Below are positions 44,382 through 53,063 of a DNA stretch of 64,000 bases, piece by piece (the stretch's first letter is position 1; each line of letters opens with the position of its first letter). The translations under genes and the position numbers were made by a program. The stretch is from Cytophagales bacterium (lineage in GTDB: Bacteria; Bacteroidota; Bacteroidia; Cytophagales; 172606-1), in assembly GCA_030446715.1 (NCBI GenBank), contig JAUJMU010000005.1:21176-85175 (forward strand). Direction: 5' to 3'. The notes beneath the pieces are model-generated. The model was not told the origin of the DNA and did not search any database. It saw only the letters and a list, made by a program, of their open reading frames with translations.

Positions 44382-45353
44382 TTATTGCCCTCCGAAGCGG
44401 TGCTTAAGCCGGTCCACGGCCACTGCTCCGATGATGATGGCACCGATGATCACCTCCTGCACGAAGTTGGGTACACCCAGCATGTTGCACCCGTTGCGCA
44501 GCACCGCCATGATCAGGGCCCCGATAATGGAACCGGTTGCACTGCCTTCCCCACCGCTGAGGGAGCCGCCGCCGATGACCACCGCCGCAATGATATCGAG
44601 TTCCATGCCGACGGCAGCCGTAGGGTCGCCGACCGTCAGGTTGCTGTACTGCATAATGGAAGCTACGCCGACGAAGACAGAGTTAAGCGTGTAAATAAAA
44701 ACCCGGTTGAGGGGAACGTTGATGCCGCAGAGCCGGGCCGTTTTTTCGTTGGAGCCAATGGCAAAAACGTAGCGGCCAAAAACGGTGTATTTTAGAAGAA
44801 CAGCAGTAACCAGCAGCAGCACTATCGCCACCCATACCCCCGGGGCAAATACCAGCCACTCCGGGTCCGGGTCGGTGAGCATCAGCGACTGCAGCCCGTT
44901 GGTTGGCGTGCTTACCGTTTGCTCCTTGCCAATCCATTTAGCCACACCCCGGGCAATCTGCATCATGCCCAGCGTAATGATAAACGGTACGATGTTGAGC
45001 CGCGACACCAGCAAACCGATCAGTATGCCACACGCCGCACAGGCCGCAATACCACCCAAAGCTGCAAAGACGACCGTACCCGTGGCGGCATCCGCCGCAC
45101 CGCCGCCCGTATTCAGCAGCGTGGCCACAACCACCGTGCCCAGCGCAATCTGTGAGCCGACACTCAGGTCAATGCCTCCCGAAACGATCACCAGGGTCAT
45201 CCCCAGTGCGGCAATGCCTACGATCACCGTTTGGGTAATGATGGTTTTGATATTGTAAAAACTGTAAAACTGGGGCGGACAGATAATTACGAAGAGAATA
45301 AAAACGGAGAAAAGTCCAAAAAAAGGAGCAAAACGAAGCAGAAGGTTTTTCAT
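44382..45353 (-). CDS. Sugar-type ABC transporter permease (RbsC family)
   Basis: A 323-aa membrane permease of the branched-chain/ribose type (BPD_transp_2). About eight to ten helices are visible, along with conserved segments such as GGIDLSVGSQIALGTV, GFIVSR-like LLVSRLNIVPFIITLGMM and AVVIGGGSLSGGEGS. It should form the membrane channel of a carbohydrate importer. No ATPase or binding-protein gene lies on either side, so its partners must be encoded elsewhere or missing. The downstream neighbour is dusB, convergent. Confidence 0.88.
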   Translation of the reverse strand: MKNLLLRFAPFFGLFSVFILFVIICPPQFYSFYNIKTIITQTVIVGIAALGMTLVIVSGGIDLSVGSQIALGTVVVATLLNTGGGAADAATGTVVFAALGGIAACAACGILIGLLVSRLNIVPFIITLGMMQIARGVAKWIGKEQTVSTPTNGLQSLMLTDPDPEWLVFAPGVWVAIVLLLVTAVLLKYTVFGRYVFAIGSNEKTARLCGINVPLNRVFIYTLNSVFVGVASIMQYSNLTVGDPTAAVGMELDIIAAVVIGGGSLSGGEGSATGSIIGALIMAVLRNGCNMLGVPNFVQEVIIGAIIIGAVAVDRLKHRFGGQ

Positions 45354-45534
45354 GCGGAGGTCAGGAGGTGCTCTTTTCAGATAGTGCTAATCTCCAATAT
45401 TATGTCGTTTTGGACGATTTCGCAACGAACGGTTCATTTTTAATGAATGAGACGTGTGTACGTCCATGTTTAATATCCAATTTGCAAGGCATCGCCCGGA
45501 ACTGACCAGGCCGTTCACTTAACGCCTGCATTCA

Positions 45535-45568
45535 TTTAAAATTTACAATCCAAAATTTAAAATTCAAG
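45535..45568. repeat. AT-rich intergenic repeat
   Basis: A run of TTTAAAATTT, CAAAATTTAA and AATTCAA words in the 226-base gap downstream of the SNF2 gene. It resembles the arms of the composite inverted repeat at 50301-50396. I see no gene in this gap. Confidence 0.35.
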
Positions 45569-45579
45569 GTTACGCAGCA

Positions 45580-48512
45580 CTAGTCCAGCAGGGCCAGTAC
45601 GTCTTCTCTCGTCAGGGCTTTCACGAAACCTTCCTCGGTGGTGATCAGCTCATCGGCCAGCCGCTTTTTGTTCCGCTGCAGGGCCAGAATCTTCTCTTCC
45701 ACCGTATTGCGGGAGATAAACTTGTAATTGAACACGGTTTGTTCCTGACCAATGCGGTGGGCCCGGTCTACGGCCTGCGCCTCAATGGCCGGATTCCACC
45801 AGGGGTCCAGGATGAACACGTAATCGGCGGCAGTCAGGTTCAGGCCCAATCCTCCGGCTTTGAGGGAGATCAGAAAAATCTGCACTTCCTTTTCCCGCTG
45901 AAACAGCTCCACCTGCGTACGCCGGTTGCGGGTGCTGCCGTCGAGGTAGGCATAGGGCAGCTTCATGTCTTCCACGCATTCTTTGACCAGCGAAAGGTGC
46001 TTTACAAACTGGCTGAAAACCAAAATTTTGTGATTCTCTCCCACGGCGGTTTCGAGGCGGTGGCTCACGTCTTCGAGTTTACCCGATCCTCCCGCGTAGG
46101 CAGGGTCCACCATTTTCGGATGGTTGGCAATCTGGCGGAGCCTGGTCAGCCCCTGCAGCAGGATCAGCTGGGACTGGACCGTGCCGTGGCCAGTCATTTT
46201 CTCCAGCACCTTGTTGCGGAAGTAGGACTTTGCTTCTTCGTAAGCTTCTTCCTGCTCCGGCGTCATGCGGCAGTACTGAATCTGCTCCACCTTCTCGGGA
46301 AGCTCAGTGGCTACCTGCGACTTATGACGCCTCAGAATGAAAGGTTTTATGATGGCAAACAGCCGCTTTGTCTTGTCCTCGTCATTCTTCTTTTCAATGG
46401 GCAGCTGAAATTCGTTCCGGAAAAACTTTTCCGTACCCAGCAGACCCGGATTAACAAAGGACATCTGCGACCAGAGATCAAGGGTGCTGTTTTCCAGCGG
46501 CGTACCCGTCAGGATCAGCCGGTGCTTTGCGTTCAATTGCCGGATGGCTTTGGCAATGTTGGAACCAGGGTTTTTAATGGCCTGCGACTCGTCCAGAATC
46601 ACGTACTCAAAGCAGTATTGCCGGAGCAACCCGATATCTATCCGCACGATGCCGTACGAAGTGAGAATTAAGTCATACTCCCCGAATTGGGAAATATCCT
46701 TGTCGCGGTGCGTGCCGGTGTAGGCGAAGATTCTCAGTCCGGGCGTGAACTTCTGCGCCTCCACCTCCCAGTTGTACACCAGCGAAGTTGGCATCACCAG
46801 CAACGACGCCTGGGTATTGCCCTTCTCTTTCTGCGCCTGCAGCAGGGCCAGCGCCTGAATGGTCTTGCCCAAGCCCATATCATCAGCGAGGCAGCCGCCG
46901 AAGTTGTACTGCTGCAGGAAGCGCATCCAGTTGTAACCGGCTTTCTGGTAGGGCCGGAGCTGGCCGAAAAAACCCTCGGGAATGGGGAAATCCTCCATCT
47001 GGGTGAAATCGCGCAGCTTTTCCAGTTTACGGCTCATGGTGATCTGGGCAAGACTCTCAGCCTGCAGGTGCTGTACCAGTGCCAGGTGATGCTTGCGCAG
47101 CGTGAAGCCTTCCTGCCCCTCGGCAAAAGCAAACAAATCCGAATACTGGGTGAACCACACTTCCGGAATAACCGCTGTTTCGCCGTTGGGCAGCGTAAAC
47201 TCCCGCTTTTTCTGCAGAATCATGGTGCGCAGTTTCATGAATGGGATTTCAAAATCACCAAACTTCACCTTGGCATAGAGGTCAAACCAGTCGCGGTTTT
47301 CAGAAATATTGATGTCAATGGAAGAAGTACCCAGAAAGTACCGCCGCCCGTTCTGCGGTTGCTGGTGCAGGATAAAGCCCTCCTGCGCGATAAGCGGTGT
47401 ATACTTGTGCAACCAGTTAAACGCTTCCGCTTTATCGACCAGTACCCGGCCACCGCGGATCTCCAGCCCCGTTTGCTTTAGCAGACTGAGCTTCTGCTCC
47501 TCAAAAGCCTGGTGCCGCTCAATTCTGTGGAAAACGTAAGATTCTTCTGTTTTTCCAGGCTGACGTTGGCATCGGTGGAGTGGTCAGTCCCGAAAGAAAA
47601 TTTGCCGTACCGGAAAGAAAGGTCAAACAGAATCTTTCCTTCGTCCCCGGCTACTTCGTCTTCGGTGTCATCGGCTTCGCCACCCGGCAGGGCAAGGGCG
47701 GCCGGTCTGGCGCTGTGCCACTCCGAAAATGTAAGCACCGGCACGGCATTAAACCGGGCAGAACGGATTTCAAAGCCTTTGGCCGAAACATCAAAATCGG
47801 CCACCAGTGGCGCAACGAACTTCTGGTAATAGGTCTCTTCTACTTTGCGGGGAATTTCGATGAATCGTTTGTTGAGAAACGGCCGGAGTTTTTTCCCGTC
47901 AACTTTCTTATCAAAGCTGTAGAGTTTTTCTCCCAAAATCATCCAGGCGGGTTCATTGCAGATGATCAGGGCATTCTTATACTGAAAATCAAGCTTTTCA
48001 CCGGCGTATTTAATGGTCGGGAAATAGTGGGTATTAGACTCATTGCGCCGGAAGTGAAACAATACAGTGGCCTTTTCGGGAGTCTGGTAAATGCGCTTCC
48101 ACACCGGATTGCCGTCATTGCCCATGATAAACAGCCATTTGTTGCCGATCAGGTCCAGAATCTGCGCCCGGCGTTCATCCACGTAACTTTCAATCGTTTC
48201 CGCAGCTCCTTATCGCCTTTTTTGGGATCGTAGATTTTGAGGAAAATCCACTGTGTTGATTTTCTTGTTGTAAAACTTCCGCTGTACGGCGTCCTGCTGG
48301 ATGGTATCAATCAGTTCTACCAGCTGATAATCAAGCGCATCCATCCCCTTCGCGAATTCTGCCGCGTTTTTGGCAGAAATGTTCTGGTACTGGAGGGTAA
48401 GCAGTCCTCTGGAATTTACCTGGACCACGAACGATTCGAAAAGATACCCGAGGTATTCGTGCTGGTAAAGAGAATAAACAATCTGAAAAGGCTGAGTGGT
48501 AGAAACGTTCAT
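45580..48512 (-). pseudogene. SNF2-family helicase, interrupted by three single-base indels
   Basis: Read on the minus strand, this is one gene of about 977 codons broken into three frames. Part 1 (48210-48512) encodes the N-terminus (YSLYQHEYLGYLFESFV). Part 2 (47478-48182) encodes the middle, with MDERRAQILDLIGNKW and FHFRRNESNTHYFPTIKY. Part 3 (45580 to about 47545) holds the ATPase: DDMGLGKT, DESQAIKN, LTGTPLENS, then LDGSTRNRRTQ and DRAHRIGQ in the C lobe. A 45-base out-of-frame stretch containing a TAA lies between about 48243 and 48198. It is explained by one extra T in a T4 run and one missing A in an A3 run. A further missing A near 47545-47556 separates parts 2 and 3. Protein similarity continues across each break. 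Either the gene is decaying or the assembly has homopolymer errors here. Confidence 0.85.
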
Positions 48513-48615
48513 CTTTTTTAGGCAAAACCATCCTAAACAGGGGAAAATAGGCTGATTATTGTATTATTTGAGATTAAAATTTGATTATAAAACAGAAGTT
48601 TTTTTCGTTTAATAA

Positions 48616-49548
48616 ATGTATCAGACAATGACAGAAAAATGGATACGGCCCCCGGCTTTGCGGGAAGGTGATACAATTGCACTGATTGCACCCGCCGGCA
48701 GAATTACGGAAGAAGCAGTAATACCGGCATTTCCGCGGCTGAAGGAATGGGGGCTGACTGTCGTGTCAGGGCAATATGTCTTTGCGGAATCGTATCAGTT
48801 TGCCGGTACCGACGAGCAGCGCCTCTCTGATCTGCAGCGTGCCCTCGACAATCCGGCAATCCGGGGCATTGTCTGCGCCCGGGGCGGCTATGGCACCACC
48901 CGCATCGTGGACCGGCTCGATTTCAGCGGGTTTCTGCATAAACCCAAATGGCTGGTGGGGTACAGCGACATCACTACGCTGCACCTGAGGCTGCACGGAC
49001 TGGGCGTAGAGAGCCTGCATGCCACCATGCCACTGCTGTTTGGCCGCGATACGGCTTTTTCAATCCAGAGCCTGCAGAATCTGCTGTTCGGCGGAGAAGC
49101 TGATTACTGCGCCGCGCCGCATCTGCTCAACCGCACGGGCGAAGCCGCCGGAGTTTTAACCGGTGGGAACCTTGCCCTGCTGGCCTCCAACACCGGCACG
49201 GCCTCGGATGTGGATACCACCGGCAAAATTCTCTTCATAGAGGATATAAGTGAATACCTCTACAACATTGACCGGATGATGATTCAGCTGAAGCGGGCAG
49301 GCAAGCTGGCCGGTCTGGCCGGGCTGATTGTCGGGCATTTCACCGACTCCAAAGACAATGAGATTCCGTTCGGCAAAGATCCGTACGGGATTGTGGTTGA
49401 AGCAGTGCAGGCGTACAATTTCCCGGTTTGCTTCGGCTTCCCGGTTGGGCACGAACCCGAAAACTGGGCTATGCCCTGCGGGCGGACTGCCCGGTTGCAG
49501 GTCCGGCCGGATGCAGTCCGCTTGTCGACGGGAAGCGAAAGGGCATAA
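48616..49548 (+). CDS. LD-carboxypeptidase (peptidase family S66)
   Basis: A cytoplasmic serine peptidase that trims murein tetrapeptides to tripeptides in peptidoglycan recycling. The S66 triad can be located as Ser in VGYSDITTLH, Glu in FIEDISEYLY and His in VGHEPENW. The N-terminal segment DTIALIAPAGRI and the ARGGYGTTRI loop are conserved. There is no signal peptide, as usual. The ATG at 48616 is used; a second ATG four codons later is equally possible. It converges with the OmpH-like gene. Confidence 0.93.
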   Translation: MYQTMTEKWIRPPALREGDTIALIAPAGRITEEAVIPAFPRLKEWGLTVVSGQYVFAESYQFAGTDEQRLSDLQRALDNPAIRGIVCARGGYGTTRIVDRLDFSGFLHKPKWLVGYSDITTLHLRLHGLGVESLHATMPLLFGRDTAFSIQSLQNLLFGGEADYCAAPHLLNRTGEAAGVLTGGNLALLASNTGTASDVDTTGKILFIEDISEYLYNIDRMMIQLKRAGKLAGLAGLIVGHFTDSKDNEIPFGKDPYGIVVEAVQAYNFPVCFGFPVGHEPENWAMPCGRTARLQVRPDAVRLSTGSERA

Positions 49549-49550
49549 AA

Positions 49551-49580
49551 AATGGTTCAGGCATCCGTGCCTGAACCATT
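49551..49580 (-). terminator. Terminator of the OmpH-like gene
   Basis: AATGGTTCAGGCA (49551-49563) and TGCCTGAACCATT (49568-49580) form a perfect 13-bp stem with a 4-base loop. On the minus strand it is followed by a run of T (ATTTTTTATG). The plus strand lacks a T-tract, so it mainly serves the minus-strand gene. Confidence 0.8.
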
Positions 49581-49606
49581 GGTACAAAACCTCAGGACTG
49601 GAAGAA

Positions 49607-50245
49607 TTATTTTTTCGGCGCAGCCCGGGTGCCGCCCTGATTGGCCTGGTAATCCTGGTTCAGTCCGACCAGCACTTCTCTGGTAATGTCGAGGCTGTCG
49701 GTGGCGTAGAGGATGCCGCCGCCTTTGCTGTAGCCAAACACAATTTTATAAGGCTTGTCTTCGGTGTGCTTCTTCAGGTAAAGGGAAATGTTATTAATCA
49801 GTTCCTCATTCTTCTTCTGCTCTTCTTCGGCCAGCTGCCGGGCAGCGTCGGTCTGGTAACGTTCCAGTTCCTGTCCTTTGCGGCGCAGGTTCTGCTCCGT
49901 CAGCTGGGCCTGTTCCAGGGTCATGGTGTTGGCCCGGCGCTGAGCAGACACCACTTCATTCTCCAGTGACCGGGTGCGGCCGGCAATTTCAGTTTCCAGT
50001 TTCTTGCGGCGGTCCTCGAGTTGACTGCGGGTAACTTTAAAGTAATCGTAATTGGTAAGCAGAGAATCTACGTTCACGTAGGCATACTGGGTTTGTCTGC
50101 GGTTATTGGCATTGGCCGAAGTGGTATCGGTTATGGAGGCTGTGGCAGGGCCGGAGCCAGTTCTCCGGTCGCTGAAATGAAGGAAATACAGAACGGCAAC
50201 GGCTACTATCAGAACGGCGTTCAGGACAAGGGACAGATTTTTCAC
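49607..50245 (-). CDS. OmpH/Skp-like periplasmic chaperone
   Basis: A 212-aa protein with one N-terminal hydrophobic segment (residues 5-22, signal or anchor), the OmpH motif QYAYVNVDSLLTNYDYFK, a long Gln/Arg/Glu-rich coiled coil (about 75-155) and the closing segment YKIVFGYSKGGGILYATDSLDIT. Skp-type proteins trap unfolded outer-membrane proteins. The start is a GTG at 50245, about 25 bases downstream of the start site implied by a TAnnTTTG element. It ends in a lysine-rich tail. Confidence 0.9.
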   Translation of the reverse strand: MKNLSLVLNAVLIVAVAVLYFLHFSDRRTGSGPATASITDTTSANANNRRQTQYAYVNVDSLLTNYDYFKVTRSQLEDRRKKLETEIAGRTRSLENEVVSAQRRANTMTLEQAQLTEQNLRRKGQELERYQTDAARQLAEEEQKKNEELINNISLYLKKHTEDKPYKIVFGYSKGGGILYATDSLDITREVLVGLNQDYQANQGGTRAAPKK

Positions 50246-50276
50246 AATTACTGAATGGTGTTGAATTTAGGAAAGG

Positions 50277-50284
50277 CAAAGGTA
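50277..50284 (-). promoter_or_regulatory. -7 promoter element upstream of the OmpH-like gene
   Basis: The minus-strand TACCTTTG matches TAnnTTTG. The implied leader to the GTG start is about 25 nt. No TTG stands at the expected -33 position. Confidence 0.5.
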
Positions 50285-50300
50285 ATAAGTAAGAAAACAA

Positions 50301-50396
50301 TTTTAAATTATGAATGCTGAATTTTGAATGAACATGACCACACACTGTATGCGGGAGGTCTTAATTTAAAATTCAAAATTTAAAATCCATAATTTA
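50301..50396. repeat. Composite AT-rich inverted repeat
   Basis: TAAATTATG (50304-50312) pairs with CATAATTTA (50388-50396), and AATTTTGAAT (50320-50329) pairs with ATTCAAAATT (50371-50380). The nested arms flank a 41-base centre. The same words occur at 825-853, 4290-4344 and 45535-45568. It lies in the divergent gap between the OmpH-like and MFS genes. Confidence 0.6.
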
Positions 50397-50477
50397 ATTC
50401 TGATCGGGTACTTAAATATGCGCCAGGTAGCTGTGGGTTATTCGTTGCTTTTGCCTTTTCAAAGGTACAAATCTGCC

Positions 50478-50485
50478 TACCTTTG
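50478..50485 (+). promoter_or_regulatory. -7 promoter element upstream of the MFS gene
   Basis: TACCTTTG matches TAnnTTTG, 55 bases before the ATG. TTG words at 50445 and 50451 are a few bases too far for ideal -33 spacing. Confidence 0.45.
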
Positions 50486-50540
50486 GCGGTTGATTTTCGT
50501 AATAGCCACCTGAAAAGGATTTGTGCGGAATTTCTCTTTT

Positions 50541-51728
50541 ATGCAGACTGCCATTACCACCGGCCGGATTTTCACACTCCCCTTTATTCTTCTGTGCTTC
50601 AGTTCGTTTCTGTTCTTTGCCAGCTTCAACATGATGATTCCGGAGCTGCCCGACTACCTGACCAGTCTGGGTGGCGCGGAGTACAAAGGATTGATCATTG
50701 CCCTCTTCACGGTAACGGCGGGAATCTCGCGGCCCTTCAGCGGCAAGCTGACCGACACCATCGGCCGCGTACCCGTAATGGCTTTCGGTTCACTGGTATG
50801 TTTTGTGTGCGGCTTTCTCTATCCCTTCCTGCAAACCGTGGCCGCGTTCCTGATGCTGCGGCTGGTACACGGCTTCTCTACGGGATTTAAACCCACCGGT
50901 ACCTCGGCTTACGTGGCGGATGTGGTGCCATTCGACCGGCGTGGCGAAGCCATGGGCTGGCTGGGCCTGAGCGGCAGCACGGGCATGGCCATTGGTCCGG
51001 CCATCGGGAGCGTGGTCACGAGTCACCTTTCGCTGGATTTCATGTTCTACAGCTCTTCTATACTGGCCCTGCTCTCCATTGCCATTCTGCTGGGGATGCC
51101 CGAAACACTGCCCGACCAAGTGCCGTTCCGGCTCGGCTTACTGAAGATTTCCCGGAAAGACATTTATGAGCACCGGGTCTTTCCGGCCGCTTTTGTCACT
51201 TTTCTGACTTCGTTTGCGTACGGCACGGTGCTTACCATCACGCCCGACCAGAGCAGCTACTTAGGCATTGGAAACAAAGGTTTGTTCTTCACAGTGTTTA
51301 CAATTTCATCGCTGGCGACCCGGTTTCTGGCGGGCAAATTCTCCGACCGGATGGGCCGCGTACCGGTGCTCAAAATTTCTTCCCTTGCACTGGGCATTTC
51401 GATGGTCATGACGGGCTTTGCCGGATCGGCCGCGATGTTTCTGGTATCGGCAGTAGCTTTCGGGGCTGCCATTGGCACCAACTCCCCCACCGTATCGGCC
51501 TGGACCATTGACCTGAGCCATGAAGAGCGCCGGGGCAAGGCAGTGGCAACAATGTACATTTTTCTGGAAGCCGGTATCGGCCTGGGTGCTTTTCTGTCGG
51601 CGCTGGTCTATAACAACCAGACAGACCGCTTCGGCTGGTCTTTTGCCCTGGCGGCTGCCACGGCCTTTGCGGCTTTTGGGTACCTGCTGACGTACAAGCC
51701 AAAAAGAGTAACAACCCAGTCGGGATAG
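50541..51728 (+). CDS. Major facilitator superfamily transporter
   Basis: A 395-aa membrane transporter with 12 predicted helices. The conserved loop 2-3 motif is GKLTDTIGRVPVM and its counterpart in the second half is GKFSDRMGRVPVL, showing the usual two-fold repeat. The loop 4-5 region TGFKPTGTSAYVADVVP resembles drug/metabolite exporters. The substrate cannot be read from sequence. I use the ATG at 50541; a GTG six codons upstream is an alternative. Confidence 0.9.
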   Translation: MQTAITTGRIFTLPFILLCFSSFLFFASFNMMIPELPDYLTSLGGAEYKGLIIALFTVTAGISRPFSGKLTDTIGRVPVMAFGSLVCFVCGFLYPFLQTVAAFLMLRLVHGFSTGFKPTGTSAYVADVVPFDRRGEAMGWLGLSGSTGMAIGPAIGSVVTSHLSLDFMFYSSSILALLSIAILLGMPETLPDQVPFRLGLLKISRKDIYEHRVFPAAFVTFLTSFAYGTVLTITPDQSSYLGIGNKGLFFTVFTISSLATRFLAGKFSDRMGRVPVLKISSLALGISMVMTGFAGSAAMFLVSAVAFGAAIGTNSPTVSAWTIDLSHEERRGKAVATMYIFLEAGIGLGAFLSALVYNNQTDRFGWSFALAAATAFAAFGYLLTYKPKRVTTQSG

Positions 51729-51748
51729 AGAAAACTAATTAAAAATGC

Positions 51749-51833
51749 GAATCAAGGGTTGACAACAACCGGTCTCCACCTCAATAGCCTCTGCAATTGA
51801 TTAAGCGCAGATTGATACTTCAACCCTCGATTC
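51749..51833. repeat. Imperfect inverted repeat between the MFS and sod genes
   Basis: GAATCAAGGGTTGA (51749-51762) and TCAACCCTCGATTC (51820-51833) pair at 13 of 14 positions around a 57-base centre. It follows the MFS stop by about 20 bases and precedes the sod terminator. It might be a transcript-end structure for the MFS gene or a small mobile-element remnant. Confidence 0.45.
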
Positions 51834-51840
51834 ACAATAA

Positions 51841-51871
51841 AAACGCCGGTCTTTTCCATGGACCGGCGTTT
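51841..51871 (-). terminator. Terminator of the superoxide dismutase gene
   Basis: AAACGCCGGTC (51841-51851) and GACCGGCGTTT (51861-51871) form an 11-bp GC-rich stem with a 9-base loop. On the minus strand it runs into TTTTTATTG. It lies about 27 bases after the sod stop. Confidence 0.85.
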
Positions 51872-51897
51872 CGTTGAAACACTTTCAATCAACTGGC

Positions 51898-52494
<597 letters not shown>

Positions 52495-52539
52495 AAATTG
52501 AAGTGGTTTAAAGTGACAGATGTACCTGGTCTAACACCG

Positions 52540-52547
52540 CAAAGGTA
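52540..52547 (-). promoter_or_regulatory. -7 promoter element upstream of sod
   Basis: The minus-strand TACCTTTG matches TAnnTTTG. It lies in the 55-base gap after the tadA stop and implies a leader of about 40 nt, so sod can be expressed apart from tadA. Confidence 0.5.
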
Positions 52548-52549
52548 TT

Positions 52550-52996
52550 TTAGTTTCTCAACTTCTGAAAAAAAGCCTTCAGCAAACCGGCGCATTCTTC
52601 AGACATCACCCCGGCCACGACCTCTGTTTTCGGGTGCAGCAATTTGGGGCTGATCAGCGAATAACCCCGTTTTTCGTCCTTTGCGCCGTACACCAGCCGG
52701 CCGATCTGCGCCCAGAACAAGGCACCGGCGCACATGGGGCAGGGCTCCAGGGTAACGTACAAAGTGCACTGCGGCAGGTACTTACCGCCAAGGTGGTTGG
52801 CCGCCGCCGTGATGGCCAGCATTTCAGCGTGGGCGGTTACATCGTTGAGTTGCTGCGTCTGGTTACGGGTCCGCGCTACAACGGTGCCGCCGCAGACCAC
52901 CACTGCCCCTACCGGAATCTCGCCCGCGTCAAAAGCCATCTCCGCCTGCTTCAGGGCAAGGCGCATGAAGTTTTGGTCATCGGGCTGCTTTTGCAT
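52550..52996 (-). CDS. tadA: tRNA-specific adenosine deaminase / nucleoside deaminase
   Basis: A zinc deaminase of 148 aa. The zinc ligands are His56 in HAE (with catalytic Glu58) and the two Cys of LEPCPMCAG (86 and 89). The surrounding GEIPVGAVVV and RNQTQQLNDVTAHAEM segments match TadA, which makes inosine at the tRNA-Arg wobble position; guanine deaminases of the same fold are the alternative. It diverges from the Fic gene across 67 bases. Confidence 0.92.
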   Translation of the reverse strand: MQKQPDDQNFMRLALKQAEMAFDAGEIPVGAVVVCGGTVVARTRNQTQQLNDVTAHAEMLAITAAANHLGGKYLPQCTLYVTLEPCPMCAGALFWAQIGRLVYGAKDEKRGYSLISPKLLHPKTEVVAGVMSEECAGLLKAFFQKLRN

Positions 52997-53024
52997 GCAG
53001 AACTTGTTTTACTTTACATCAAGA

Positions 53025-53054
53025 AAGTAAAATAATGAATTTATTATTTTACTT
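53025..53054. promoter_or_regulatory. Perfect 12-bp palindrome over the fic promoter
   Basis: AAGTAAAATAAT (53025-53036) and ATTATTTTACTT (53043-53054) are exact complements with a 6-base spacer. The right arm overlaps the TACTTTTG promoter element, and the fic ATG begins 9 bases later. This is the layout of an operator for a dimeric repressor. Confidence 0.6.
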
Positions 53055-53057
53055 TTG
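53050..53057 (+). promoter_or_regulatory. -7 promoter element of the fic gene
   Basis: TACTTTTG matches TAnnTTTG. With a start site 6-7 bases downstream, transcription would begin at or next to the ATG at 53064, giving a leaderless or nearly leaderless mRNA. No -33 TTG is seen at normal spacing. Confidence 0.5.
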
Positions 53058-53063
53058 CATCAC

